Of a stretch of 64,000 nucleotides of DNA, positions 34,711 to 46,018 are shown in pieces. The notes below the pieces were generated by a model that saw nothing but the letters and a program-made list of their open reading frames with translations, searched no databases and had not been told where the DNA came from. The stretch comes from Alopecurus myosuroides. Its lineage: Eukaryota > Streptophyta > Magnoliopsida > Poales > Poaceae. The stretch spans positions 60,239,852 through 60,303,851 of the forward strand of contig CM054060.1 in NCBI GenBank assembly GCA_028641055.1, in the 5' to 3' direction. Position 1 is the stretch's first letter. The number at the start of each line of letters is the position of its first letter. The position numbers were made by a program, and so were the translations under genes.

Positions 34711-37700
34711 TCACGCATGAAAACGGCGGAGTAGAGCTACATTCCAAGGGCGCTTGGATTCTTCTCCTGCTCTATCCGGCCTGTTCTTCTGGGATGGCTG
34801 TGCGTCAACAAGGTAATAGGCATCATTGTGTAGAGCCTTGCTCACAATGAACGGCCCTTCCCACGGAGGAGATAGCTTGTGCATCCCGGCTGTGCGCTGC
34901 ACGAGCCTAAGCACCATGTCTCCTTCTCGGAAAACCCTTGGGTTCACTTTTCGGCTGTGATAACGCCTCAAGTTTTGCTGATAAACAGCTGAATGTGACA
35001 GAGTTAGCTCTCTTGCTTCTTCCAGCAGGTCAACGTCATTTTCTCGAGCTTCTCTAGCATCTGCCTCCGTGTAGAGCGTTACACGGGGCGAGTCATGCTC
35101 TAGGTCAGTGGGCAACACGGCCTCAGCTCCATAAACCAGAAAGAATGGCGTGTAGCCAGTTGACCGGTTAGGGGTAGTCCTTAGACTCCACAACACCGCT
35201 GGCAACTCATCTAGCCAACACCCAGGTGTTTTCAGCAGCGGCTCAATCAGCCTTGGCTTTATGCCTGACAGCACCATGCCATTTGCTCTTTCCACTTGCC
35301 CATTGGAGGCGGGATGCGCAACAGATGCAACATCTAGCCGAATGCGCTTATCTCTGCAGAACCTCGCAAACCTGCCTTCAGCAAAGTTTGTGCCATTATC
35401 CGTGATAATGCTATGCGGGTAGCCATACCTCAGGATCACATCCTTTAGGAAACTCACGGCAGTGGCTCCATCACACTTCCGAATAGGCTTCACCTCAATC
35501 CACTTTGTGAATTTGTCAACCATAACTAAGATGTGAGTCATGTTGCCTCTAGCCGACTTGAAAGGACCCACCATATCCAAGCACCAAACAGCAAATGGCC
35601 AAGTAATGGGAATGGTCTTCAACTCGGAAGCTGGCATATGAATCTTACTTGCAAACCTTTGGCAGCCATTGCACTTTCTCACGATATCTTCAGCTTGCTT
35701 CAGGGCAGTGAGCCAAAAGAAGCCATGCCGAAAAGCCTTGTTGACCAGAGCCCGAGAAGAGGCGTGATGCCCGCATTCTCCTTGGTGTATCTCCACCAAT
35801 ATTTCTTCTCCCTCTTCTGGCTCTACACAGCACTGCAGCACACCAGTAGGACTTCTTCTGTGCAGCACATCTCTGAAGATTGTATAGCCCTTGCATCTTC
35901 TCTGAATTTGCCTCGAGGTAACATCATCACTCGGCAAGGTGCCGTCTTTTAGAAAGGATAATATGGGCAGAGCCCAACTCGGTGTCTCCCTGATGGGAAA
36001 CACTGGTTCGTCCACTTCCATTGGATCAGCCACCACTTCTTCTTCTTCTGAGGCGGGAACGAGTCCCCGAGATCTCGTGCACGCACCGAGAACTCCCTCA
36101 ATGAATGCGACAGTCCCCGAGTTAGGAGGGGCAGTCCCCGAGTAAGCAGGGACAGTCCCGGGGTTGCAGGCGCCAGTCCCCGGGATGGAGACGGCAGTCC
36201 CCGGGTTTTCTTTTGCAGCCTCCCAGTCAATCTCCATTAGGACAGCTTCCTCACCAGGCAGAGAAGGAAAAAATATGGATTCCGAGTTGGGGGATGGCTT
36301 GATAGACGGCTTCCTCAAATGCTCCAAGGCAACCCCAGCTAGGATGTATTGCCGAGAAGACCCCAACTTGGACAGCTCATCAGCTGCCTCATTCTCTGCT
36401 TGGTGTATGTGTTGGAACTCGCATCCTTCAAAGAATCCAGTCATGGTTTGCACCAGGAACCGATATGAAGCCATGTTGGCATCCAGAGCATCCCAAGTAC
36501 CCGAAACTTGCTGCACAACTAGATCCGAGTCGCCATAGCATATGATGCGCTGCACGCCAACCTCCTTCGCCACCTTCAAGCCGTGTACTACGGCCTCGTA
36601 CTCTGCTACATTGTTGGATGCCTTGAAGTGGATTTGCAGCATGTACTTGAGTTGATCTCGCTTGGGTGACGTGAGCACCACGCTAGCACCCAAGCCTTCC
36701 TTCACCTTGGAACCATCAAAATGCATCTTCCAGTAATTGGATACCGGAGTAGGAGGCTCATACTGCACCTCAGCCCAATCCACCAGGAAATCCGCAAGAA
36801 TTTGAGACTTGATGGCTTCTCTTCTCGCATACGCAGGAGCGTACGCGGCCAGCTCTATTGCCCACTTGGCTACTCTGCCACTTGCTTCCTTGTTGCCCAT
36901 GATATCCGAGATGGGAGCAGAACTCACCACAGTGATGGGATGCTCTTGGAAATAGTGCTTCAGCTTCTTGGCGCCCAGGTATACGCCGTAGGTCATCTTC
37001 TGGTAATGCGGGTAGTTTTGCTTGGAGCTGGACAACACCTCACTGAGATAATATACAGGCCGCTGCACAGTCTTGCCTTCTTCTTCTCTTTCCATCACAA
37101 TCACCACACTGACCACTCGGTTAGTCGCAGCAATGTATAGCAGCATTGGCTCTTTGGGTAGCGGGCTAGCCAAGATTGGAGCGCTACCCAGCATGTCCTT
37201 CAGCTCCTTGAATGCCACATCAGCTTGTGGTGTCCAGACAAACTTGTCATTTTTCTTCATCAGCTGATACAGAGGCAAGGCCTTCTCGCCCATTCTGCCC
37301 AGGAAGCGGCTCAGAGAAGCCAAGCAACCAGTGAACTTTTGCACATCCTTCAGGGATCTCGGCAAAGACATGCTCTCAATAGCTTTTATCTTTGAAGGAT
37401 TGGCCTCAATGCCCCGACTGGATACCAAGAAGCCGAGTAGCTTGCCAGCCGGGACGCCAAAGGTGCATTTAGTCGGATTCAGCTCCATCTTGTACTTGCG
37501 CAAGTTGGCAAATGTTTCCTCAATGTCACTAAGCAGAGTATGTGTTTTATTCGTTTTGATGACAATGTCATCTACGTACACCTGCACATTTTTGCCAATT
37601 TGATCATGCAAGCATTTCTGCATGCATATCTGATAGGTAGCCCCCGCATTCCGCAACCCAAAGCACATGACACGATAGCAATAAGCCCCGTACGGGGTAA

Positions 37701-38178
37701 TGAAAGCAGTATTTATTTGATCAGCTGGGTTGAGAGCTATCTGATGGAAACCAGAGTAGGCATCTATGAAAGACAAAAGCTCACAACCAGCAGTGGAATC
37801 GATCACCTGATCTATGCGGGGTAGCGGAAAGGGATCTTTGGGGCAGGCCTTGTTCAGGTCGGTGTAGTCCACGCACATGCGCCATGCGGTATCCGCCTTG
37901 GGGTCCTCCTTCTTCTTCTCAACCATCACTAGGTTGGCTAGCCAGTCGGGATGCAAAACCTCCATGATGAAGTTGCTTATCAGCAACTTGGTGATCTGAT
38001 CACCAATGGCCTTCCTTCTCTCATCGCCAAAGCGGCGCATCGCCTGCTTCACTGGCTTGGCATCATGCCGCACATGTAGCGAGTGCTCAACCAACTCCCT
38101 CGGGACACCTGGTAGATCCTCATTGGACCAGGCGAACACGTCCCGATTCTCACGGAGGAAGTGGATGAGCTCGCTTTC
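34711..38178 (-). CDS. Element F pol: RT, RNase H, second RNase H and integrase
   Basis: A minus-strand frame of 1142 aa from its first ATG (38139). RT has VDYTDLNKACPKDPFPLPRID and YVDD at about 187-190. The connection RNase H is followed by an archaeal-type RNase H (KMHFDGSKVKEG, Asp at about 474; ICYGDSDLVVQQV), the two-RNase-H arrangement typical of the Tat lineage. A variable linker with 7-residue repeats follows. Integrase has an HHCC finger (about 773-813), then D at about 853 (WCLDMVGPF), D at about 912 (IITDNGTNF) and E at about 948 (NGQVERANG). There is no chromodomain. The frame is continuous with PR and gag apart from single TAG codons. Catalytic residues appear intact. Confidence 0.9.
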   Translation of the reverse strand, partial: ESELIHFLRENRDVFAWSNEDLPGVPRELVEHSLHVRHDAKPVKQAMRRFGDERRKAIGDQITKLLISNFIMEVLHPDWLANLVMVEKKKEDPKADTAWRMCVDYTDLNKACPKDPFPLPRIDQVIDSTAGCELLSFIDAYSGFHQIALNPADQINTAFITPYGAYCYRVMCFGLRNAGATYQICMQKCLHDQIGKNVQVYVDDIVIKTNKTHTLLSDIEETFANLRKYKMELNPTKCTFGVPAGKLLGFLVSSRGIEANPSKIKAIESMSLPRSLKDVQKFTGCLASLSRFLGRMGEKALPLYQLMKKNDKFVWTPQADVAFKELKDMLGSAPILASPLPKEPMLLYIAATNRVVSVVIVMEREEEGKTVQRPVYYLSEVLSSSKQNYPHYQKMTYGVYLGAKKLKHYFQEHPITVVSSAPISDIMGNKEASGRVAKWAIELAAYAPAYARREAIKSQILADFLVDWAEVQYEPPTPVSNYWKMHFDGSKVKEGLGASVVLTSPKRDQLKYMLQIHFKASNNVAEYEAVVHGLKVAKEVGVQRIICYGDSDLVVQQVSGTWDALDANMASYRFLVQTMTGFFEGCEFQHIHQAENEAADELSKLGSSRQYILAGVALEHLRKPSIKPSPNSESIFFPSLPGEEAVLMEIDWEAAKENPGTAVSIPGTGACNPGTVPAYSGTAPPNSGTVAFIEGVLGACTRSRGLVPASEEEEVVADPMEVDEPVFPIRETPSWALPILSFLKDGTLPSDDVTSRQIQRRCKGYTIFRDVLHRRSPTGVLQCCVEPEEGEEILVEIHQGECGHHASSRALVNKAFRHGFFWLTALKQAEDIVRKCNGCQRFASKIHMPASELKTIPITWPFAVWCLDMVGPFKSARGNMTHILVMVDKFTKWIEVKPIRKCDGATAVSFLKDVILRYGYPHSIITDNGTNFAEGRFARFCRDKRIRLDVASVAHPASNGQVERANGMVLSGIKPRLIEPLLKTPGCWLDELPAVLWSLRTTPNRSTGYTPFFLVYGAEAVLPTDLEHDSPRVTLYTEADAREARENDVDLLEEARELTLSHSAVYQQNLRRYHSRKVNPRVFREGDMVLRLVQRTAGMHKLSPPWEGPFIVSKALHNDAYYLVDAQPSQKNRPDRAGEESKRPWNVALLRRFHA
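36111..36215 (-). repeat. Five 21-bp tandem repeats encoding a heptad linker in F pol
   Basis: CAGTCCC(C)GRG starts at 36111, 36132, 36153, 36174 and 36195, exactly 21 bp apart. On the minus strand they encode seven-residue units around PGT or SGT (for example SIPGTGA, PNSGTVA) between the second RNase H and integrase. Confidence 0.85.
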
Positions 38179-38952
38179 CTATTTCTCTCCCAACCCGGTG
38201 CCAATGATGGCAACACGGTCTGGGAACTCAGGGTCAACCTGGACTTTCTTTGTCTCCTGGGACGCCTGGAATGCAGTCCCGTACTGGGAACTCGGCATGC
38301 CGGGTGCACCACCTTGCGCTGCTTGCGCCATCGCTACCACCTCGTACATCTTCTTCTTCTCGGCAGCAATGACCATGGATTCCGCTAGCTGGGAACCAGC
38401 AGAGGCACACTCCAAAGACCTCTTGTAGTCACCCGAGATGGTGATTACTCCATTAGGACCAGGGATCTTCATCTTCAGATAGGCAGCGTGGGTAGAAGCC
38501 ATGAACTTGGTGAGCGCAGGCCTACCGAGAAGGGCGTGGTATGGGCTCTGAAGATCAACCACCTCGAACCGGACGTACTCGGTGCGGCAGTTTTCCCTGG
38601 TGCCGAATAGGATATCCAGCCAAATGCGGCCGATAGGAGCACAAGATACCCCCGGCACAATTCCATGGAATGTGGTCTTGCTGGGCAGCAGCATGTTCTC
38701 GCCTAGGCCGAGCTTCTTCAATGTATCCAGATACAAGATGTTGATGCTGCTGCCGTTGTCAATCAGCACCTTGCTGAAACGGACATTCTTCTCGGGTCCT
38801 AGAAAAGTGGGATCTAGCACCAAAGCATAGCTACCCGGGTTGGGCATCACCTTGGGGTGATCAGCCTTGGACCAGGTCACCTCCTGGTCGCACCAGCGCA
38901 GATAGTTAGGCACTGCCGGGATGACGGCGTTTACCTCCATCGCACGCCTGTG
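38179..38952 (-). CDS. Element F protease region
   Basis: A 253-aa open segment from ATG 38940 with aspartic-protease features: VLIDNGSSINILYLDTLKKLG (D-N-G-S-S in place of the usual D-T-G) and ALLGRPALTKFMA. It is in the same frame as gag upstream and RT downstream. TAG codons at 38953-38955 and 38179-38181 are the only barriers. The downstream TAG follows GTGLGEK, and codons typical of the RT N-terminus continue immediately after it, so it is likely a nonsense mutation or a readthrough site. Confidence 0.8.
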   Translation of the reverse strand, partial: HRRAMEVNAVIPAVPNYLRWCDQEVTWSKADHPKVMPNPGSYALVLDPTFLGPEKNVRFSKVLIDNGSSINILYLDTLKKLGLGENMLLPSKTTFHGIVPGVSCAPIGRIWLDILFGTRENCRTEYVRFEVVDLQSPYHALLGRPALTKFMASTHAAYLKMKIPGPNGVITISGDYKRSLECASAGSQLAESMVIAAEKKKMYEVVAMAQAAQGGAPGMPSSQYGTAFQASQETKKVQVDPEFPDRVAIIGTGLGEK

Positions 38953-39044
38953 CTACGACTGCTTGTCGACTGGCTCGGTGACGAAGATCATGTAGCTCTC
39001 GTGGTGCTCTTGGTATTGGTTGTGGTCTCCACCACCATTGTTGC

Positions 39045-39127
<83 letters not shown>

Positions 39128-41280
39128 CTGTTGTTGTTTCTGTTGTTGTTGCGGGTGTAGTGGTTGTTGTTGTTGTTGCGGTAGCGGTCGTTGTTGAAAT
39201 GGCGGTTGGCTCCTAAAGCCACCTGGTTGACATTCTCTCTTCTCGGGAACGCGGCCGGCCTAGGAGCAGGTGCCCGAGATGGCTGCACATTGGCATTCGC
39301 AGCTGGTAGAGGAGGAGGAGGAGGCAAGCCCTCGTTCTTGATCTGTTCCCACCAGCTGCATTGCCGAGTAGTGTGATTCGCAGGCCTGGCAGGATTCCGA
39401 GTGTGGAAGCTGCACGGGCCATCCTTCATCTCCGTGAAGATGAAGTTTGGGGCAGGACCCGAGTTGCCGCTACCCTGCTGGGAAGCACTGTATGGTTTCT
39501 TGATGCCTTGGCCCCGATTCTGGTTTTGCCCGTACTGGGCTCCAGCAGTTTTTTGCCTCTGGCTACTCCCAGCAGCTGTGTTCACAGCATTCACCTCCTC
39601 GAGATCATACCGAGTATCAATCCGGTCGCCCCTGCGCTTGTTGCGGAAATCATTGCGCTTTCTGCTGTTGTTGTTGTTGTTGTAGTTCCTTCTCGGCTCG
39701 GGGGAGTCCATCAGAGGCTGAGCTGGATCGCCGAGTGCATACATGTCAGCAATCTTGATGGTCTCCGCGAGTGTACTCGGCATTTCGCGCTGCAGCTTCT
39801 GCCACAACATGCTGCCATGCCTGCAGCCCTGCGCAAACCAAGTAATGGCCTGGGCCTCATTCACACCTTCACAGGTGTTCCTCAAGGCGCTCCACCGAGT
39901 AAGGTACTCGCGGTCGGTCTCGTCTTCCCGCTGCTTGCAAGCGGACAACTGCTGCGGCCTATTCGGCCTCTTGTACGTGCTGGTGAAGTTGCTGATGAAG
40001 GCCTCCGAGAAGTCCAGCCAGCAATTGATACTGTCCTTGGGCAGGTTGTTGAGCCACGTCCGAGCTGGGCCCTCAAGCATTTGCGGAACATACCGCACAG
40101 CCCATCTCCGGTTCCCGCCTGCAATGTGCACGACTGTGACATAGTCACTCAACCAGTCTTCTGGCTTGGTGCTGTCATTGTAGCACTTGGTCCCCCTGGC
40201 CAGCTGGAAGTGGTTCACGGAAGGCTCGTTCATGATACGAGCACCAAAGCACTCTGGGCCAGGCGGCCCCTTGCTCTCGAGTTGCGCGGATAGATTGATC
40301 CTGTCCAGCTTGAACCTCGCATCACTGGGTTCCAGCATGCGCTCACCAAGGCGATCAACAATATTCCTGGGGTCAGCATAACCGGCTAGCCCCATCGCCA
40401 AGTAGCCATCGTCATATCTGTTCTCCTGCACGACTGCGGGTTGCACCACAGGGTTGGCTGTTGGCGCAGCCGCACGCGGCTGTGCTGCAGCAGGCTGCTG
40501 CGTCCTATGCCGAGTAGGCTGAGCAGCAGGACGCCGAGAAGGCCCCGCGTTGTCTCCGCTATGTCCCCTACTCTGAGCTTTATGGGCTTGATAGCCTGCT
40601 CCAGCAGTAGTGTGTTTCTGACCGGATTCTCGCGGCACAGCGCGATGTTTCGCGGCGAGAACCGGGTCGTACACCTGCATTTCTCTACCTTTTCCAGAGC
40701 GTTCACTCTGGTCCCTCTCGCGACTGGGATGCGGGGATGAGGCCTGATCGTTAGATCTGACCGCATGCGAATGCACCACCTGAGAAGCACCAGCACCCGG
40801 ATTGGCTTTCCGGAACTCTTCATTCTGCCTAGCGGCCTCTAGCACCAGCTCATTGAGCCTCTCCTGCTGCCTAGCGCGCGCGTCGCCAGCTAGGTTTGGC
40901 AACTCTGCGGCTACTGCCTCTGCAGCTCTAAGGGTTTTGGCGGGGGTGCTGTATTTGGGCCTGGTGGAGGTGTTTGCGGTGGAAGATTGGATAGGAGCCT
41001 CTACAACTGTCGCCATCTCGGCGCCTAAGTTGCGACGCGTAGCGCCTACTTTGCTAGACTTCCTAGCAACAGGAGTAAAACCGTGGGCCTTGTTGTACTC
41101 GTTCTGATCTAGGCTAAGCTCAAGCCTAACCTTATCCAGCTCCAGCTGCTCGGAGAGCAACTCCTGACGCTGCCGGTCGAGCTGCGTCCTCATGGTCAAG
41201 AGCTCAAGCTCGGTGGGAGGTGGCATGCCCATCCGCACGTCGGATGCCGGTATCGTCGGTGTAGTGAAGAGGGGGATGTT
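38953..41280 (-). pseudogene. Element F gag, C-terminal part, cut by element E
   Basis: A minus-strand frame ending at TAG 38953. It includes a Leu/Gln-rich coiled segment (ELELLTMRTQLDRQRQELL), long Ala/Gln/Arg-rich stretches, the retrotransposon gag domain (ARTWLNNLPKDSINCW, WSALRNTCEGVNEAQAI), a nuclear-type basic patch (SRKRNDFRNKRRGDR), a modified zinc-finger-like CSFHTRN...HTTRQC, and a poly-Asn tract. The open frame begins at 41292 only because element E supplies an ATG; true F sequence starts at 41280. The upstream part of gag resumes at 56420 with the ATGTT duplication between. Confidence 0.85.
39047..39126 (-). repeat. (AAC)n microsatellite encoding poly-asparagine in F gag
   Basis: An uninterrupted run of about 27 TTG units on the plus strand, read as AAC (Asn) on the minus strand. 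It continues as interrupted Asn/Arg codons to about 39190. Confidence 0.97.
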
Positions 41281-42099
41281 TGTAACATCCAAGTATGAAA
41301 ACTCCCTAGTTGTTTTGTTCTTTGTTTAAATTAAAGCAATGCATCATGTCATCATCTCATTGCATTTGTTTTATTTCTGTTTGCATTGTTTTCATAATGA
41401 AATTCAAACCTTAATCAACCTTTATTTTTTTTCATACTTGTCTGTTACAATCTTTTCAAATAAATAAATGCAAGTCAAAACCTCAATTGTTTCCAAATAA
41501 TTCATTAATGATCACTCTTTAATTTGTTGGTTTTAATCAAACAATTAATTCAATCAATTAATACAAATCACCTACAATTTCAAATCAAATTCATCAAACA
41601 GAAACCAACTTGAGTTTATGAAAATCTCTAAACCAAACAACTAATTTTAATCATTTATTCCATAGGGGCCACCCTATTAAAATGCTTTGTTTTGATAATG
41701 TTTAATCAATATTAAAATTCTTTCAATTTGGGTCAAATACAAACAACAATTTAAATCTCACCTTTTTGAAAACAAACCTTGGCATCTGTTTGCTATTGAT
41801 CTAACAAGCTTAACCTAATTTTTCTAGAATTTTTACTAAATTAAAACCCATCTTTTTCTTCCAAAACCAAACCCTCCAAAAAAAAAACAGAAAAGAAAAA
41901 AAAATAAAGGAGAAACTGCCGCGCGCGCGTCAGCTAACAGCCCAACCCACCTAAGCCTACCGCGCGCGCAGTCCAGCCCGTTTTCCCCCGCGTACCGGTT
42001 CGCTTATAAGCGCCACCGTCATCCTTGTGTACGGCGCGCATCCGCGCGTGCCACGGCGGCACGGCGGAGCAGCGACGGCCGATCCGAGGCCCTGTCCCC

Positions 42100-42106
42100 T
42101 ATATAG
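42100..42106 (+). promoter_or_regulatory. TATA box of element E 5' LTR
   Basis: TATATAG after CTGTCCCC; the same site is at 52582-52588 in the 3' LTR. A telo-box-like CTAACCCTAG follows about 35 bp later. Confidence 0.6.
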
Positions 42107-44082
42107 CTCCCCTCGAGCAGCGCGCGCAGCCCTAGGCTAACCCTAGGTCCTCTCCCCTCTCTCGCGCCGCCAAATTCTCCTCGCAGATCACCTCTCTGCC
42201 ACTCTCTGAATCCTCGCTGTCGTTTCCCCTCTGAATCCATGATGATCACCGGCGCCACCGTCCACCTCCACCCTAACTGACTACGGGAGCCACGCCGCCT
42301 CTCCTTCCTCTACATCTTCGACACCTACTCGACCTAGGTAAGCCGCGGATTTGGTGCCGCCGTCCTCGACCGCCTCCGGCCACCGTGGCTCCGTTTTCTG
42401 AACCCGAGGTTGTCGTCGTCGGTGCAGGGAACCTCGTCGTGATCTGAGCACGGGAACCAATCCGCCTCGTCACCCTCGATCGATTGGACACCGCAGGGGA
42501 GCACGCCATCGACGGGAGCCGCGCCGCCGTCTTCTTCCACGCCGCCGTCGCCTCCGTCAGCCGTGCGTCACCGCGCCTCTGCCTCGCCTACCGCCGGTGG
42601 TGAGCGCGCCATCTCCTCCCCTCTCTCCTCTCTGTGCATCCATTGCACGTCCTGCACCACCAGGTCCAGCACCTAGCGCGCGAGCACACGGTGATCGCCG
42701 CCGGCGTAACTTCTGTCGCGTCGAGGAAGCGTTTGTTCGTCAGATAGTTCAGATCCGCGTTCAACTCGTTATCCTTACTGCATCGCTAGTACTGACAACA
42801 AACGCGCACTCACCGTACCGGTTCAGTAACCACGCACGCTAGCGAGAGGGGCAGAGATCGAATCCTGCTCCTCGCACGGGATTTATCCCAACTTTTTTGC
42901 GGCCAAGCGCTGACAGGGAGGGCCCCCTGTCAGCCTCTCCCTTGCCACGCCAGCGCCCAGCACGCCACGCTGGCCCGTGGCCCACGCACAGTGTCTGCGG
43001 CTAGGGTGCTGTGGTGTAACAAAAGTTTAAAACGTTTCTGTTTTATTTTCCAAATACTTTTAAATGGCAGAATAAAACACTAAAACTAAAACTTTAATAA
43101 CTTTTAATTTATAAGTCCAATTAATAAAAGTTGTATATGTTTGCTGTTCCAAATTTAATCATCTATCCAAATATTCCATTTGTGTACTGTTTTGAATTTC
43201 CCCAATGCATTTAAAATTCAAATTTGAATAATTCAAATGCAAATTGCTAAATTCAGTAAATAATTCATACTAATTCCAAATAAGGCAAATAAAATATGTT
43301 TTTCATACCATTTTGAATAACCTATTCAAATATAAATTTTGTTTCATGGTTTGAATAATTTAAATTGCCTAAATAATTTAATACTTGTTTAATTCATTTA
43401 AATTTGATAAAATCATAACTTGCTCAAAATAAAATATTTTTGAACATGCAAAATATGTTTTCAAACCATCAAAGTGTGAACTTTTCCAATGTGAGTTTGA
43501 ATTTATGTTTTGAACAAATAAAATTCAAATAAAATTCCAACTTGTTTTAAATTCATTTAAAACTTGTTTAATATTGTTTAATTCATAATAAATTCATCCT
43601 AATTCCAATTTCAATATTTGAAACATGTAATCCAACTAAAATTTGATGCTCTTTTCAAATATAAACTTTGTTAATTGTTTTGCACACTTAACTTGATGAA
43701 AAAAACAATTGTTTGTGTGACATGTTTAAGTAACCCAAAATTTCTAAACTTAATAAATGATTTCCAAAACTTGTTAAATCCTTTTACCACTTGCATCTAT
43801 TATTGTTATTTGTTGTTATCTTGTTGTTATCATCATGCATGCATCATGCTAACAACTTTCACATAATAATTAATTGTAAATCATTTGCTTCCACTTAATT
43901 CATGGACCCTTTCCCATATGCCACTCAAAATAGCATAGGGGTCCATTTAAATTGTGTTATCATGTTAGCTAGTTTATTTTGATGCAACCATTAACCTGTC
44001 ATGCATCATCTTTGCTTGTGCACTATGCCATGATAATGATTGTTTATATTTCTGCCCTGTTTGTTTGCTTCTTCTCGGATAG

Positions 44083-45456
44083 ACGACGACGTTGAGACAG
44101 ACGATCCTTACAGCACCCCTTCTGAGGATCTAGCTCAGTACCAAGCTGCTGAGTTTGCAGGCAAGTTATCACTCACATGAACCATTGTGTTCCTATCAAC
44201 CCTGGTTACCGATACTTTCCGTTGTCCATTTCTGCTAGCCTTAGTGGTAGTTGTTTCTGTTACGAACCTATCACATGGAATCCCTTAACCCTGATATTGC
44301 CTCACCACCACTCCTACAACCCTATTGATTGAGCCAGTGTCTTTCTAGCATGCTTAGGTTGTTTTGCTCGAGTCTGTTACCCGTTACTTTCAGTTACTAT
44401 ATCTTTATTATGTTCTGGGGGCTCGATGTTTAATCAATCAATCAATCATGCTAATGGTATTGTTAAAATAATAATTTGATGATAAGGCACCGGCAGGAGG
44501 CCCTGTGTGGTTTTGAGGCCTGCTAGTGTCGACCCTAATAGGAAAAGGGTCTTGTCTACTGATCCATGATGAGCGCACTACCCGCATGTGGGAAGCGAGT
44601 ATGGGCGCCCCCCTCAATTTGATTCGATTCGCATCTCGTCCAAATCATCTCATTTAGTTCGTGTTTTCCATTTGCCGCATGCATGTTTTTGCGAGCCCAG
44701 CGCAGGGTGGAACTTTCGTAGTCGGCATATAGGGGGACACGTTCTTAGAGTGCTATGAGGGTCCATTTTCTTCTGGGCTCGATTAGCCGTGCGCCCAAGG
44801 TGCTTTGGGCTTGATGCGAAGAAGAGTTGAGTTGTGTTGAGTGCCCCGCTTGGTGGGAGGCATCCCATCTGGCGGGTTATTCATACGTGTACGGCCAAAT
44901 TGGTGCAACCCTGCAGGGATAATCTTCTCGAGAAGCCGTGTTTTCCGCGGTTATGGTTAACTTGGTGAAAATACTGGCTAACAAGTACTCAGGACAACTT
45001 AAACCTAATGATTCATAATCCTACACCCCATGATTAACAACTTGACTAGTAATAGGATTATTGACACAATAACTTGATTCATCTGTAATCCAACTGTGTG
45101 AGTTATCCTCGGATTGCTTCTTTGGATAAGGGGCGAGATCCAGGATGGGTTTGTTTGAAGTTATCTTTCAGTTGGTTACAACACTCGATCTTATCCCCTT
45201 TCTGATAGTTGGAAGTGGTAGAATCTCTGTAGTTGGTTAGTGCAGCCAGTTGCAGCATCCTTTATATCCCCTTCCTTCCGTTGAACCCAAGTCATCTGTG
45301 CTTGTGTTGACGGGCTATACTTTGGTGAACTGTGAGTCTTGCTTGCCAGTACGTCTATGTACTGACCCCTGTGGGGCTGTGGTTTCCGCAGACTACGCTT
45401 ACGAGGATCCAGGTGACGGCTACTACGTGGAGTTTGACGAGGCTGCTGACGAGTAG
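44083..45456 (+). CDS. Putative LTR split gene, conserved coding exons (element E 5' LTR)
   Basis: Exon 44083-44160 (78 nt) lies between CTTCTTCTCGGATAG and TTTGCAG|GCAAGT. Exon 45392-45456 (65 nt) lies between GGTTTCCGCAG and TAG. Phase 1 is kept, giving DDDVETDDPYSTPSED... and DPGDGYYVEFDEAADE-stop. The upstream exon (42428-42599) has no ATG, so the start of this copy is not resolved. Confidence 0.45.
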
Positions 45457-45933
45457 TTAGCGGACCCGGGCAGGATCCGAGACATCGTGGATTGGCTCCG
45501 TCTTTATTTCAGTTTCCGGCTTCTTAAGCCTATTTGGATTTGTCTGTACTCAGACCCCTTTGAATGCTTCCGCTGAGATGTAATGATGTTATGTTGGGAC
45601 ATGTGTCCTCTGGATGATTGTATTTGCTATTCTCTGCCCTTGTGAGGGCCAGTTGCAACTTATTTCAATCTTTTGTGTCTTAGAGGCATGTTGTGTTATC
45701 CTTTTGTTCAAAGCCGTTGACGTACCATGTGTGTATGGTATGAAGTACGTCAATGGTAGTGTCCTGATTTCTACGGGATAGTTTACATCGACGGTGAACA
45801 GTAGCGATGGGTTGTCACACTTAAGTGTTGGCCTACTCGTAAGAGGACGCGGGTGCCGGTAAGCCCCGTAATCCCATCAGAATATTGTTCAGTTCGTACG
45901 GTGAGTATCCTCTAGAAGTCCGGGTGCGACAAA

Positions 45934-45945
45934 TGGTATCAGAGC
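45934..45945 (+). promoter_or_regulatory. Primer binding site of element E
   Basis: TGGTATCAGAGC two bases after the 5' LTR, tRNA-iMet type, identical to D. Confidence 0.9.
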
Positions 45946-46018
45946 CTGTCTGCCTGTAGGATCCCTTTTTACTGGTCGCAGTTGAGTCTAGAAACTTTTT
46001 GTTAGCTATATAGGAAAA

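Larger units (their letters stand above)
41281..45931 (+). repeat. Element E 5' LTR (4651 bp)
   Basis: TGTAACATCCAAG...GGGTGCGACA next to the PBS. The TATA box is TATATAG at 42100-42106, followed by GCTAACCCTAGGTCC. First-exon donor CCTAG|GTAAGC at 42337; next exon 42428-42599 between GGTGCAG and GGTG|GTGAGC. A tRNA-like B box (GAGATCGAATCC) is at 42851-42869. AT-rich 43020-44060, then the conserved distal part. Confidence 0.95.

Noticed and set aside
38857..39216. Plus-strand poly-Val ORF
   Set aside because: It is the reverse reading of the AAC microsatellite and gag of element F.
39361..40293. 310-codon plus-strand ORF opposite F gag
   Set aside because: It is a shadow of the gag coding frame, with no recognisable domain and no conservation signal.
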